Source of the DNA: a bacterium
GTDB taxonomy: Bacteria > UBP4 > UBA4092 > JAOAEQ01
Reading direction: 5' to 3'
Assembly: GCA_026416715.1 (NCBI GenBank)
Contig: JAOAEQ010000035.1
Location: 1 to 24,927 of the forward strand
DNA: 24,927 nt
Below are positions 1-10,334 of this stretch, one piece after another. Every line of letters begins with the position of its first letter. The stretch's first letter is position 1. The position numbers were made by a program, and so were the translations under genes. Under the pieces are notes generated by a model that saw nothing but the letters and a program-made list of their open reading frames with translations, did no database searches and had not been told where the DNA came from.

Positions 1-1609
1 AAGGTAACACTAAATCTTTTGCATATTGCAGGGTATATCGCGGGTCAATAACTCCGTATCCAAAATCATACGTTGCTGAACCACGGGCATACGGCGGATA
101 CGGACTTTGTGACGTTGACCATAAAGCGTACGTTATAATTTCACGACTTCTAATCCCTTGCGCATACAGGAGTGCACAGAGTCCAGCGACTTGCGGTGCG
201 GCCATCGAGGTTCCCATCATTTGCCCGTATCGTGGTTGACCAAGATTATATGGAATTGTGCTATATATAGGATATAGTTCCGGGTCACCGCCAGGTGCAT
301 AAATTTCAACGCCAGTATCGGTTGAATTTGTGCGACCGGGGATATAGCCGTAGTTTGAATACTGAGTCCGAATAGGTGTTCCAGTTCCCGTCGTTTGCAT
401 CAGGTAATTATAACTCCCGCGATAATTGAATGAACCGACAGTAATTACGCGCGGATACGCAGCGGGATAACTCGGAGTAGCGACGAAATCTAAACCTTCA
501 TTTCCGGCAGCGGCAACGATTATTGCACCAGCGTCTAACGCTTCTTGCACTGCTTCGCGAACAACCTGCGAATTGTAATATCCACCGAGACTTAAATTGA
601 GAATATTCGCATTATAATCTTTCACTGCACCAACGATACCTTCAGCGATATCGTCCATCGTACCAACGCCGGCAGCGTTCATAACTTTTATCGGAATAAT
701 GGTTACTTCAGACGCAATCCCGCATACGCCACGGAGGTTATCCGCATTAGCGGCAATTATCCCAGCACAATGCGTACCGTGCCCGTTATCATCTAACGGT
801 ATTCCGTCATTATTGACATAATCGTAACCACGACCAACGCGACCGAGCAAATCTTCATGCCCGCTCATAACGCCAGTATCAATCACTGCAACTTTAACTC
901 CAGCTCCGCCACGAGCATACTCCCATGCGCCGGAATCGGAAATGTAGCCGGTATAATTTTGTGGTAAACTCGGGAGCCGCATTCCATAGAGCGAATACGG
1001 GAGATAGGTATAATATTTGAATTGTTGACCGGTTGACGGGTCAGTCCAAACGGGAATTTCGTTATTCACAGGTGCATACCAGCCACGCCGTAACGTCGTG
1101 TTGGGGTCATTGAGATAAATATCGTCTGGGAAGTAAAATATATACGCGCGGTAGTTCGGTTCCACATATTCAATGTTCGGGTCTTTCGAAAGTTTTTTAA
1201 CCAATTCTGCTACCGATTTTCCTTTCGGGATTTTTACGGTTCGGAATCCAAGATGTTTACTGATTTTTTTAACCGTGAACGATTCGCGGTCTTCAATCGC
1301 TTTGATTGATTTCGGTTCCGTAGATTTTTTGTATTTGATGATTAATTCATCCGGAACAAAATCGCCCTCATTTTTAAACGGCCGATTTTTCCAGTTTGGA
1401 ATTTGTGCGGTTAATTTCTTAATTTGTTCATCCCAGTTAATTTGTTTAATTCGGTCTGCTTTCAGAAGAATTTTTGTTGTATCGGTAGTTTCACGGGCAA
1501 AATACGCCCAGGGGTATCCGCTGGAGACAAAGAATAGTGAACTAATGATGATTAGAAATAAAGAAACGATAAATGCTTGAAACGTATTTGATGGATACGA
1601 TTTACGCAT
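1..1609 (-). CDS. Secreted subtilisin-like serine protease (S8 family), C-terminus beyond window
   Basis: Reading from the ATG at 1609 to the left edge gives 536 uninterrupted codons with no stop, so the gene is partial at its 3' end. Residues 1-40 form a signal peptide (basic start MRK, then a Leu/Ile/Phe-rich core). Residues about 85-150 resemble an I9-type propeptide (DELIIKYKK ... DPNIEYVEPNY). The catalytic domain has all S8 hallmarks: Asp244 in VAVIDTG, His277 in GHGTHCAG, oxyanion-hole Asn370 in AAGNEG and nucleophile Ser468 in GTSMAAPQVAG. It should be exported and self-process by removing the propeptide; the substrate is unknown. The start is supported by GGGAG just upstream and by a consensus promoter (1683-1711). 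A C-terminal anchoring or sorting domain could lie beyond the window. Confidence 0.93.
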   Translation of the reverse strand, partial: MRKSYPSNTFQAFIVSLFLIIISSLFFVSSGYPWAYFARETTDTTKILLKADRIKQINWDEQIKKLTAQIPNWKNRPFKNEGDFVPDELIIKYKKSTEPKSIKAIEDRESFTVKKISKHLGFRTVKIPKGKSVAELVKKLSKDPNIEYVEPNYRAYIFYFPDDIYLNDPNTTLRRGWYAPVNNEIPVWTDPSTGQQFKYYTYLPYSLYGMRLPSLPQNYTGYISDSGAWEYARGGAGVKVAVIDTGVMSGHEDLLGRVGRGYDYVNNDGIPLDDNGHGTHCAGIIAANADNLRGVCGIASEVTIIPIKVMNAAGVGTMDDIAEGIVGAVKDYNANILNLSLGGYYNSQVVREAVQEALDAGAIIVAAAGNEGLDFVATPSYPAAYPRVITVGSFNYRGSYNYLMQTTGTGTPIRTQYSNYGYIPGRTNSTDTGVEIYAPGGDPELYPIYSTIPYNLGQPRYGQMMGTSMAAPQVAGLCALLYAQGIRSREIITYALWSTSQSPYPPYARGSATYDFGYGVIDPRYTLQYAKDLVLP

Positions 1610-1682
1610 GGAGTTCTCCCTTATGTAAAAAATTTTTAAGAATTCAATTTTAATACACAATTATACAATAAACTTCTAAATA

Positions 1683-1711
1683 AAAATAGCACTGTATCTG
1701 AAGTTTGTCAA
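1683..1711 (-). promoter_or_regulatory. Sigma70-type promoter of the S8 protease gene
   Basis: On the minus strand TTGACA (1711-1706) is followed after 17 bp by TATTTT (1688-1683). A second -10-like TATAAT (1665-1660) lies closer to the gene but lacks a good -35. The start codon at 1609 lies about 70 nt downstream of the predicted transcription start. Confidence 0.6.
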
Positions 1712-2061
1712 GAAAAAACTGTATTTAGATGCATTTAATATTTGCTATAGGTATTTGCTATAATGTGAATCTGCATCTGCAACTCCGTATAACCTTTTAT
1801 ATATAAGACGACATTTTTAGGATTACGGTTGCTAAAACGGTTGTGATTCATAGTCAGAAACTCTAATCCGCTACTCGCTAAAGGTAACAAAACGAAACGG
1901 TAACATAGCGTAGCTGGTGCAGTCTGGTAATGTTAGTTTCTTCATTTTTCTTTGACGGTAGTGGAGTGGAGTAGAAACGAGGCAATACGGTATAGCCTTG
2001 TTCCAACTTCACGACGCTATCATCAGTTCGCGCAAGACTGAAGTTCTTTTTCAGGTCGGCT
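1712..2061. other. Non-coding stretch between divergent S8 protease and HU genes
   Basis: No convincing coding frame, tRNA or known RNA was seen. On the plus strand it contains an extended -10 box, TGCTATAAT, at 1756-1764 with only a weak -35. The direct repeats in it are short (TTTGCTATA at 1741 and again nearby; GGTAACA twice around 1880-1905). A small RNA starting near 1771 cannot be excluded, but no clear terminator was found for one. Confidence 0.4.
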
Positions 2062-2090
2062 GTGAAAATTCAAAGATTGTATTGTATAAT
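2062..2090 (+). promoter_or_regulatory. Likely promoter of the HU gene
   Basis: GTGAAA (2062-2067, four of six matches to TTGACA) is followed after 17 bp by a perfect TATAAT (2085-2090). Transcription would start near 2097. That lies after the upstream in-frame ATG at 2093, which supports the shorter HU start at 2153. Confidence 0.5.
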
Positions 2091-2152
2091 GTATGCTAAC
2101 ACCAAATTGGAGTAGGTGGAGAGAATTTAGTAGAGAAGGGGGGCTAGAATGC

Positions 2153-2428
2153 ATGAATAAACAGGATTTAATTAACGAAGTAGCGATCGCTGCCGATATT
2201 TCAAAAGTCGCTGCGGAACGAGCGGTTGAGTCAGTGTTAGATAATATTGCGAAAGCGCTGAAAAGAGGTGACCGGGTAACGCTGTTCGGATTCGGGAATT
2301 TTAGTGTCTCGCAGAAAAAAGCGCGCGTCGGGTTGAATCCGAAAACTGGTGAACGGATTCAGATTCCGGCTCGGAAAGCGCCGAAGTTTACCCCGAGTGC
2401 CGCGTTGAAAGAGTTGTTGAATACCTAA
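2153..2428 (+). CDS. hup: HU-family DNA-binding protein
   Basis: A 91-residue protein beginning MNKQDLINEVA, with the HU/IHF fold throughout: an N-terminal helical dimerisation part, the conserved core VTLFGFGNFSV, the beta-arm region around GLNPKTGERIQIPARKAPKF, and a C-terminal helix. It is a nucleoid-associated protein that binds and bends DNA as a dimer. The length matches the family (about 90 residues). The ATG at 2153 is chosen over the in-frame ATG at 2093 because it has a strong purine-rich Shine-Dalgarno (AGAAGGGGGG ending at 2143) and because the added 20 residues would be foreign to the family and would begin upstream of the predicted transcription start. HU and IHF subunits cannot be separated with certainty by eye; HU is more likely for a lone gene. 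Confidence 0.93.
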   Translation: MNKQDLINEVAIAADISKVAAERAVESVLDNIAKALKRGDRVTLFGFGNFSVSQKKARVGLNPKTGERIQIPARKAPKFTPSAALKELLNT

Positions 2429-2455
2429 CCGCGACAACTCCTAGGGGACAAAAAA

Positions 2456-2515
2456 TGGGATTTAATTTATGGTTGCTCGTGAGTTTTGATATGTATTCCG
2501 ATAAATTAAATCCCA
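2456..2515. terminator. Bidirectional intrinsic terminator between HU and the rlmN-rnr operon
   Basis: A perfect 15-bp inverted repeat, TGGGATTTAATTTAT (2456-2470) and ATAAATTAAATCCCA (2501-2515), flanks a 30-nt loop. T-rich tracts follow on both strands (GATTTTTATTTT on plus, TTTTTTGTCCCC on minus). It lies between the convergent HU gene and the unknown gene ending at 2526. The stem is AT-rich and the loop long for an intrinsic terminator. Confidence 0.7.
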
Positions 2516-2525
2516 GATTTTTATT

Positions 2526-3014
2526 TTATGGGGTATCAATCAAGGCGAGATATCGAATCCGCCATTGATTATCTGCGGATTTAACCAGCTGAACCATCAT
2601 CGGATTTTTCGGTTTACCGGTTCCGAAAACATCGTGTAATTCCAGGTTCGAATACACCTCGCTGGTTAACACCACCTTGATTTGAATATCAACATTCGCC
2701 TGCGCGAACCGGTCATCAACTTTTATTGAGAGATTATCAAGCGTAATTTCAAGCTGTTTCGTTCGTGAAAAGAGATTTTTACCAAATTCATATACCGTTG
2801 TTTTATTAAACCCCCAACCGTCGGTATATTCATCAGCGAGATAGTTAATCCCTGCGTCGATATTCAACTGTTCGACCGCACGTTTAGCCGCGAATATGGT
2901 TTGTTTAACCCGCCTAACTTCTAGGTTCGCTAGCCAGGTAACCAGCGCGAGTCCAAGAATGCTTAAGATAAATCCAGTTAGTATAACTAGTTCGCGAGAG
3001 TGTCTTTGCTGCAT
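2526..3014 (-). CDS. Membrane-anchored protein of unknown function
   Basis: A 162-residue protein I do not recognise. Residues about 9-30 form one hydrophobic segment (LVILTGFILSILGLALVTWL) with Arg residues before it. The rest is a soluble domain of alternating strands (LEITLDNLSIKV, ANVDIQIKVVL, NQWRIRYLAL) that would suit a compact NTF2-like or cystatin-like fold on the outer face of the inner membrane; this fold is only an impression. No catalytic motif is visible. It follows rnr by 68 bp on the same strand and is probably transcribed with rlmN and rnr. No good Shine-Dalgarno precedes the ATG; the nearest in-frame upstream stop is a TAG 17 codons earlier, with no ATG, GTG or TTG between. 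Confidence 0.75.
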   Translation of the reverse strand: MQQRHSRELVILTGFILSILGLALVTWLANLEVRRVKQTIFAAKRAVEQLNIDAGINYLADEYTDGWGFNKTTVYEFGKNLFSRTKQLEITLDNLSIKVDDRFAQANVDIQIKVVLTSEVYSNLELHDVFGTGKPKNPMMVQLVKSADNQWRIRYLALIDTP

Positions 3015-3082
3015 AGTTGTCGAAAATGGAGATGCAATAAACCGTGAAAGTTGTTTGCTTTCCTATTGAACCTCGACCTGAT

Positions 3083-5194
3083 TCATGCGTGTTCAACCAA
3101 TTCTAAGTCGACTTCTTTGTTTATTTTATCGACTTTTAGTATCCGGACATAGACCCGGTCTCCGAGCTGGAACCGCCGTGATGTATGTTCTCCTTCAAGT
3201 GCATAGTGCGATTCATTAAAATGATAATAATCATCGGAAATCGAACTGATATGAATTAACCCTTCAATGAGGAAATCTTCTAACTCGACAAAAAGACCGT
3301 AGGCGGTTACACCAGAAATTATACCATAATATTCATTGCCGACCTTGTCGTGCAGAAACTCAATTTTTTTCATTAATACTGATTCTCGTTCTGCTTCCAT
3401 TGCGGTTCGTTCGGTTTCAGAACAATGGATAGCGATATTATGCAATTGCTGGGATACCTGCGAGATATCATCGAATCGAGTTTGGAGCGTTCGCGATTTG
3501 CGGAGTAATCGGTGAACGATTAAATCCGGATACCGCCGAATCGGGGACGTAAAGTGAGTATATATCGGAAATGCTAATCCGAAATGACCAATATTCTCGA
3601 CGGCATATCGTGCTTCTTTCATTTCGCGTAACAGGAGCTGATTCAGGAAAATTTCTTCTGGTTTTCCAGCAATTAATGTTAAGATACGTTGAATTTCTTT
3701 AGCTGGCATCGGTTCAGCAACTTTCATTGTATAACCCAATGATTTCAGAAACGTTTGGAATTCGCGCATTTTTTCGGTATCTGGCGGCTGATGAACCCGA
3801 TACATGAACGGTAGTTGTAATGCGTGCATATGTGTCGCCACGGTTCGATTCGCCACGAGCATAAATTCTTCAATAATCTGATGCGAAATATCTTTTTGTA
3901 TTTTTTTTATCTCAAGCACTCGCCCGTTTTCATCCAGGATAACTTTTGTTTCCGGCAAGTTGAAATCAATACTACCCTGCTGCAGTCGTTTGGTATAAAG
4001 CCGGCGCGCTAACTGTTCCATTTCTTTAAGGATGTTAACGATGGTATCCGACACCACGCCGTTCGTTTCCTGCGGCGAGACGAGAATCTGTTGTACCTGG
4101 TCATAGGTGAGTCGTGCAGAACTTCGGATGATACTATCAACGATAGTGTAGTTCATTAGATTTCCTGCAGAATCGAAATCCATTAAGCAACTTATGGTTA
4201 ATCGATCAACGCCAGGATTCAAACTACAGATTCCGTTCGACAGCTGGGGCGGAAGCATTGGCAGAACTCGGTCAACTAAATAGACACTATTCCCGCGCCG
4301 ATACGCTTCAATATCGAGAGCGGAGTTCTCTTGGACAAAATAACTCACGTCGGCGATATGGACTCCGAGCCGATATCCAGCAGCGGTTTTTTCGAGCGAA
4401 ACTGCATCATCGAAATCTTTCGCATCAGCGGGGTCGATGGTAAAAGTGATTAAATTGCGTAAATCGAGCCTTTTCTTGGTATCAATTGGTTGTTCTGCAA
4501 CTGCTTCAGCTTCTTGAATAACATTGATAGGGAATACCGCTGGTAAATTATATTTTTCGATGACGGATTGGATATCCACTCCTGGTTCATCCGGATAGCC
4601 AAGAATATCAATAATTTCACCTTCCGGATTCAGTTGCTCGGAACTCCAATCAAGCAGTTTAACTACAACTTTTTGTCCACGTTTAGCGCCCCGGATTTTT
4701 TTTCGACTGATATAGATATCGTGGAACAATCTCTTATCATCAGGCACTACAAAACAAAAATATCGGTTCGTATCAAATATTCCGACAATTTTCTTCTGTG
4801 CTCGTTCGAGGATGCGAATAATCCTGCCGTTCGGTTTTCCAAGCTGATTCTTCCCTTCAATTCGAACCACGACTTTATCGCCATGCATTGCCGTTCCGAA
4901 GTTGCGACCATGAACATAAATATCCGGTAGCGATACATTATCGGGGATAACAAACCCGTATCCTTGCGGATTTGCCTGCAATGTACCAACAATCAGATTC
5001 ATTGCGGTAGCGAGTCCGAGCCGTTTCTTGCGGATACGAACAAGTTTTCCAGACCGGGTTAATGCTTGCAATACGTCATGGATTGCTGCTTTTTCATCCG
5101 GCGGAACATTCAATTTTTTCATGAGTTCTCGCGGATGAAATGGCCGAGGAAAATTTTGCTGAATAAAAGCTAAAAGTTCGTTTTCGTTTAGCAT
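3083..5194 (-). CDS. rnr: Ribonuclease R (3'-5' exoribonuclease)
   Basis: A 703-residue RNase II/RNB-family protein. Order of domains: winged-helix N-terminus (residues 1-65), two cold-shock OB folds (about 66-200, with GYGFV and the DIYV / DIYI signatures), the RNB catalytic domain (about 245-570, metal-binding acidic cluster DPADAKDFDD at 254-263), and a C-terminal S1 domain (about 617-701, YGLFVELEDFLIEGLIHIS). It degrades structured RNA from the 3' end and takes part in RNA quality control. The winged helix and the length favour RNase R over RNase II. It ends soon after the S1 domain, without the long lysine-rich tail of the E. coli enzyme. It starts 35 bp after rlmN, with AAGAAG upstream of the ATG. 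Confidence 0.95.
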   Translation of the reverse strand: MLNENELLAFIQQNFPRPFHPRELMKKLNVPPDEKAAIHDVLQALTRSGKLVRIRKKRLGLATAMNLIVGTLQANPQGYGFVIPDNVSLPDIYVHGRNFGTAMHGDKVVVRIEGKNQLGKPNGRIIRILERAQKKIVGIFDTNRYFCFVVPDDKRLFHDIYISRKKIRGAKRGQKVVVKLLDWSSEQLNPEGEIIDILGYPDEPGVDIQSVIEKYNLPAVFPINVIQEAEAVAEQPIDTKKRLDLRNLITFTIDPADAKDFDDAVSLEKTAAGYRLGVHIADVSYFVQENSALDIEAYRRGNSVYLVDRVLPMLPPQLSNGICSLNPGVDRLTISCLMDFDSAGNLMNYTIVDSIIRSSARLTYDQVQQILVSPQETNGVVSDTIVNILKEMEQLARRLYTKRLQQGSIDFNLPETKVILDENGRVLEIKKIQKDISHQIIEEFMLVANRTVATHMHALQLPFMYRVHQPPDTEKMREFQTFLKSLGYTMKVAEPMPAKEIQRILTLIAGKPEEIFLNQLLLREMKEARYAVENIGHFGLAFPIYTHFTSPIRRYPDLIVHRLLRKSRTLQTRFDDISQVSQQLHNIAIHCSETERTAMEAERESVLMKKIEFLHDKVGNEYYGIISGVTAYGLFVELEDFLIEGLIHISSISDDYYHFNESHYALEGEHTSRRFQLGDRVYVRILKVDKINKEVDLELVEHA

Positions 5195-5229
5195 ACAGTT
5201 TACTTCTTACTGCAACGTCCGTAGCAATA

Positions 5230-6345
5230 TTAACATGATGGTTGTCCTTCGTTTATCGACCTTTGTCCTTTAGCACGGAGTTGACCACAGGCAGCGAAAA
5301 TATCTTGCCCGCGACTTTCGCGAATCAATACCGTATAATTTTGGTCGACGAGCGCTTGCTGAAAACGAAGCACGGTTTCAGCACTTGGTCGTTTAAATTC
5401 GCAGCCTGGAATTTCATTAAATGGAATTAAATTAATTTTGCATCTGATTCCTTGGAGCAACTTACCTAGTCGATGCGCATCCGCAAGCGAATCATTGATT
5501 CCAGCGATTAAGACATATTCGAACGTAATTCGGCGCCGTTTCGGTAGCGGATATGCCCGAATCGCTTGGAATAATTGTTCAATCGAGGTTTTTTTATGTA
5601 TCGGCATGAGATAATTCCGTTGTTCGTCAGTAGTTGCGTTCAATGAAATCGCAAGATTAACGTTAGTGTTTTCTTTAGCTAATGCATATAGTTTCGGAAT
5701 AATACCTACGGTTGATACCGTAATATGTTTTGGAGAAAAATTGTACCCTTCAGGAGCGGATAGGATCCGAATTGCACGAACGACATTGGTAAAATTTAAT
5801 AGCGGTTCGCCCATACCCATCAAGACGATATTCGTTACAACCCGAGTTGCATTCTGGGGAATTAACCGCGACCGCTGTCTGGTTTCGGTTCGCAACGATT
5901 TCGCATCGGTATCCACTGCCAGAACTTGATTGACAATTTCCGCACTGGTTAGATTCCGGATAAACCCGCTTTTTCCAGTCAGACAGAAAGCACAGTTTAA
6001 TGCACAGCCGACCTGGGTACTGATACATACCGTTAGCCGATCGTTATCAGGGATTAAAACACTTTCAATCGAATTATTATCTGATAAGGTAAAGAGATAT
6101 TTTCTGGTGCCGTCAGCGGAAATTTGTTTCGTCTGGAGTTGGAGTTGACTTATTTCGGCAATCGTTGATAACTGGTGACGAAATGAGACCGCGATATCTG
6201 TCATTTCCTCGAACGATTCAACCCGATGCTGGTATATCCATTTAAACAACTGTTTCGCGCGATACGGTTTCTGACCGTATTGGGTAACCCATTTAGTTAA
6301 CGCAGGTAAATCCAGATTTTTGATATCGATTTTGTGAACCATCAT
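5230..6345 (-). CDS. rlmN: Dual-specificity RNA methyltransferase RlmN (23S rRNA A2503 / tRNA A37)
   Basis: A radical SAM enzyme that makes 2-methyladenosine in 23S rRNA (A2503) and certain tRNAs (A37). Numbered from the ATG at 6345, the 4Fe-4S cluster cysteines are C114, C118 and C121 in GCALNCAFC, preceded by the conserved C107 (TVCIS). The methyl-carrying cysteine is C353 in GQDIFAACGQL. The SAM-binding GMGEPLLN motif is intact. The length of 371 residues is normal. The open frame runs upstream to 6522, but those 59 residues are not RlmN-like, so I start at the tandem ATGs (6345/6342) just before VHKIDIKNL. No clear Shine-Dalgarno is present. The stretch between EIVNQVLAV and NIVLMGMGEP looks somewhat long. 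It is the first gene of the probable rlmN-rnr operon, divergent from the phosphoesterase. Confidence 0.95.
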   Translation of the reverse strand: MMVHKIDIKNLDLPALTKWVTQYGQKPYRAKQLFKWIYQHRVESFEEMTDIAVSFRHQLSTIAEISQLQLQTKQISADGTRKYLFTLSDNNSIESVLIPDNDRLTVCISTQVGCALNCAFCLTGKSGFIRNLTSAEIVNQVLAVDTDAKSLRTETRQRSRLIPQNATRVVTNIVLMGMGEPLLNFTNVVRAIRILSAPEGYNFSPKHITVSTVGIIPKLYALAKENTNVNLAISLNATTDEQRNYLMPIHKKTSIEQLFQAIRAYPLPKRRRITFEYVLIAGINDSLADAHRLGKLLQGIRCKINLIPFNEIPGCEFKRPSAETVLRFQQALVDQNYTVLIRESRGQDIFAACGQLRAKGQRSINEGQPSC

Positions 6346-6463
6346 TGAACTACAATAATACCACGAAAAGATTGCGTTCAGGGAGATGAATTGAAATATA
6401 CTATGGTGATTAATGCGCCTGTTTGTGCAAAGCACTCGGTGCAGTGCGGAAATTGGTTTTCCA

Positions 6464-6493
6464 TTGACTGCAGACTGATTCCCGTGATACAAT
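6464..6493 (+). promoter_or_regulatory. Promoter of the metallophosphoesterase-ligA unit
   Basis: TTGACT (6464-6469), an 18-bp spacer, then TACAAT (6488-6493). Transcription would start near 6500, giving a leader of about 48 nt to the ATG at 6549 and excluding the upstream in-frame ATG at 6492. Confidence 0.5.
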
Positions 6494-6548
6494 GCATAAT
6501 GGATCCAGACTACATTATTCATTATCCCAGTTGTTTCCTAATTTAGCT

Positions 6549-7277
6549 ATGAAACTTGCGATTTTCTCCGATATCCACGGGAATCTTGAAGCATTAACCG
6601 CAATGATTAAATACCTTGAGGATGCGGAAATAACCAATTATCTTTGTGGTGGAGATATTGTCGGATACGGCGCAAATCCGAACGAATGCGTAGATATTAT
6701 CGCTGCGCTCGATTGTCCCGTGGTACTGGGGAACCACGACCATGCCGCACTCGGGTTGACCGAGATAACCTATTTTAATCATACTGCGCGAGCGGCGTTG
6801 CTCTGGACTCGGGAAACCTTAACGCCGGAACGGAAAAAATTTCTTACCGCACTTGAGTTTACATATCAAGCGAACAATATTTTTTTAGTCCATGCATCAC
6901 CACGACATCCGGAACAATGGGAATACATTTTGTCGTTAGACAGTGCGGAGAAAAATTTCGAGTTCTTTCGCGAGCAAATATGTTTTATCGGGCACTCACA
7001 TCAGCCGTTTTTCGTTGCCTTACGAGAAGATGGCCAGGTTGAACTCATTACTGAAAATCCATTGCCATTGAAAGAAGAAGAGCGATATATTATCAATGTT
7101 GGTAGTGTCGGACAACCCCGCGATGGTAATCCGAAGAGTTCCGTAGCGATTCTGGATACCGAAACCCAAACGGTAACGCTTCACCGCGTTTCGTACGATA
7201 TCAAGCGAGCACAACAGAAAATTATTGATGCCGGACTACCCCATTCACTTGCGCAACGACTGGAAAACGGCTGGTAA
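6549..7277 (+). CDS. Calcineurin-like metallophosphoesterase (YfcE/MJ0936-like)
   Basis: A 242-residue single-domain phosphoesterase with the complete dinuclear-metal motif set: D8 and H10 in SDIHGN, D36 in GGDIVGYG, N62-H63 in GNHDH, H115 in VHASP, and H149 and H151 in GHSHQP. The family hydrolyses phosphomonoesters or phosphodiesters such as cyclic nucleotides in vitro, but the cellular substrate cannot be read from sequence. It is cytoplasmic with no signal peptide. The start is placed at MKLAIFSDIHGN, where family members begin; the frame is open back to 6492, but that part overlaps the promoter. No Shine-Dalgarno is evident. ligA follows after 89 bp on the same strand. Confidence 0.88.
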   Translation: MKLAIFSDIHGNLEALTAMIKYLEDAEITNYLCGGDIVGYGANPNECVDIIAALDCPVVLGNHDHAALGLTEITYFNHTARAALLWTRETLTPERKKFLTALEFTYQANNIFLVHASPRHPEQWEYILSLDSAEKNFEFFREQICFIGHSHQPFFVALREDGQVELITENPLPLKEEERYIINVGSVGQPRDGNPKSSVAILDTETQTVTLHRVSYDIKRAQQKIIDAGLPHSLAQRLENGW

Positions 7278-7351
7278 AAAAATCCAAGTGCTCAGTGCAA
7301 TGGTTCTACGATATAACTTAAACCTGTATGTTTTCAAATTGTAGAGGTTAG

Positions 7352-9376
<2,025 letters not shown>

Positions 9377-9386
9377 ATCATCAACT

Positions 9387-9440
9387 GTCATTCCCACAAC
9401 GTAGTTTCCTGGAGAATGCGGCTAAAACTCGCGGAATGAC
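9387..9440. repeat. Imperfect palindrome GTCATTCC ... GGAATGAC
   Basis: A perfect 8-bp inverted repeat (9387-9394 and 9433-9440) encloses 38 nt that contain a smaller imperfect hairpin (TTTCC-T-GGAGAA). It sits 11 bp after ligA. No T-run follows, so it is a poor intrinsic terminator. It resembles the GTCATTCC-ended dispersed palindromes found in many bacterial genomes, but only one copy was noticed here. Confidence 0.35.
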
Positions 9441-9532
9441 TCTTCCAATATCGCACTTGCTATATAGGAGTATAGTAGGACAATCCGGTCTCTAGCTCAT
9501 TCCTAAGAAATTTTTCGGTAGATGTTTTACGC

Positions 9533-9538
9533 TATAAT
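9533..9538 (+). promoter_or_regulatory. Candidate -10 box ahead of the MBL-fold hydrolase gene
   Basis: A perfect TATAAT lies 57 bp before the ATG at 9596. The -35 is weak (TTTTTC at 9511-9516, 16 bp upstream), so this is tentative. Confidence 0.35.
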
Positions 9539-9595
9539 ATTTTTATTTTTTAGTTAGTTAGATATTATTTTGAATAGTATTGGATACCTATCGGT

Positions 9596-10234
9596 ATGAA
9601 TTCGATTCTATTTTTTCGCAGTGTGCCAGTAGGCATTCTGCAAGCGAATTGCTATATTATCGGATGTAAAAAATCGAATCGCGCAGCGATTGTTGATCCT
9701 GGCGGTACCCCAGACCTTATCCTGAATATTGTCAAAAAGTACCATTTACGAGTAGAATATATATTCAACACGCACGGTCATTTCGACCATATTAGCGCTA
9801 ACCGACCGGTGAAACAAGTTACCGATGCAAAATTATTGATTCATCGTGCGGATGCGGATTGGTTAGTCAATCCGTTACAACCGGAGGAATTGTTTGGGTC
9901 GGTAGAAATCGATTCAGTGCCTGCTGATGAATATCTGCACGACGGAGATTGTTATTATATCGGTCAGATAGAATTGAAAGTTATCCATACGCCAGGCCAT
10001 TCTAAAGGGAGCGTATGTTTTTTATTATCCGACCGGATTCTAACCGGAGATACATTATTTTGCGGGTCGGTTGGAAGAACAGATTTACCCGGTGGTTCGG
10101 AACCAGAACTTTACGATTCAATTCGAACGAAACTATTATCGTTACCGGACGATTTGTTGGTGTTTCCGGGTCATGGTCCCGCAACAACGATTCAGGTTGA
10201 AAAAGAATCAAATCCATTTCTCATAAGAATTTGA
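9596..10234 (+). CDS. Metallo-beta-lactamase-fold hydrolase (glyoxalase II-like / YcbL type)
   Basis: A 212-residue cytoplasmic protein with the glyoxalase-II branch of the MBL fold. Metal ligands are seen as H60, H62, D64 and H65 (THGHFDH), H135 (HTPGHSKGS), D152 (LTGDTLF) and H193 (FPGHGPATT). The opening FRSVPVGILQANCYII is characteristic of the YcbL-like group of small hydrolases, which lack the C-terminal substrate domain of true glyoxalase II. A thioester substrate is likely, but the exact one cannot be told. The start fits the family but has no clear Shine-Dalgarno. It is followed after 100 bp by the DUF2723 gene on the same strand. Confidence 0.9.
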   Translation: MNSILFFRSVPVGILQANCYIIGCKKSNRAAIVDPGGTPDLILNIVKKYHLRVEYIFNTHGHFDHISANRPVKQVTDAKLLIHRADADWLVNPLQPEELFGSVEIDSVPADEYLHDGDCYYIGQIELKVIHTPGHSKGSVCFLLSDRILTGDTLFCGSVGRTDLPGGSEPELYDSIRTKLLSLPDDLLVFPGHGPATTIQVEKESNPFLIRI

Positions 10235-10334
10235 ATAGGAAAAAATGATTGCAGTGATTAAAATACTAGATTACATCGAAGGTTAACCACATCGAGTAAT
10301 CGGGTGTTTTACATCGCTAGAATCAGCGTTCATC

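Noticed and set aside
1173-1580. A 135-codon plus-strand open frame
   Set aside because: It is antisense to the signal-peptide and propeptide region of the S8 protease, whose catalytic motifs are unmistakable.
1770-2060. tRNA or other known structured RNA in the gap before HU
   Set aside because: No acceptor/TPsiC pattern or recognisable conserved RNA core was found; only weak short hairpins are present.
2093-2152. Longer N-terminus for HU from the ATG at 2093
   Set aside because: It adds 20 residues foreign to HU, begins before the predicted transcription start, and lacks the strong ribosome site found before 2153.
6346-6522. 59-residue N-terminal extension of RlmN
   Set aside because: The residues are not RlmN-like and overlap the region holding the divergent promoter; the tandem ATG at 6345/6342 fits the family start.
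9377-9595. ligA terminator
   Set aside because: The GTCATTCC palindrome is not followed by a T-run and the loop is 38 nt, so it is kept only as a repeat-like element.
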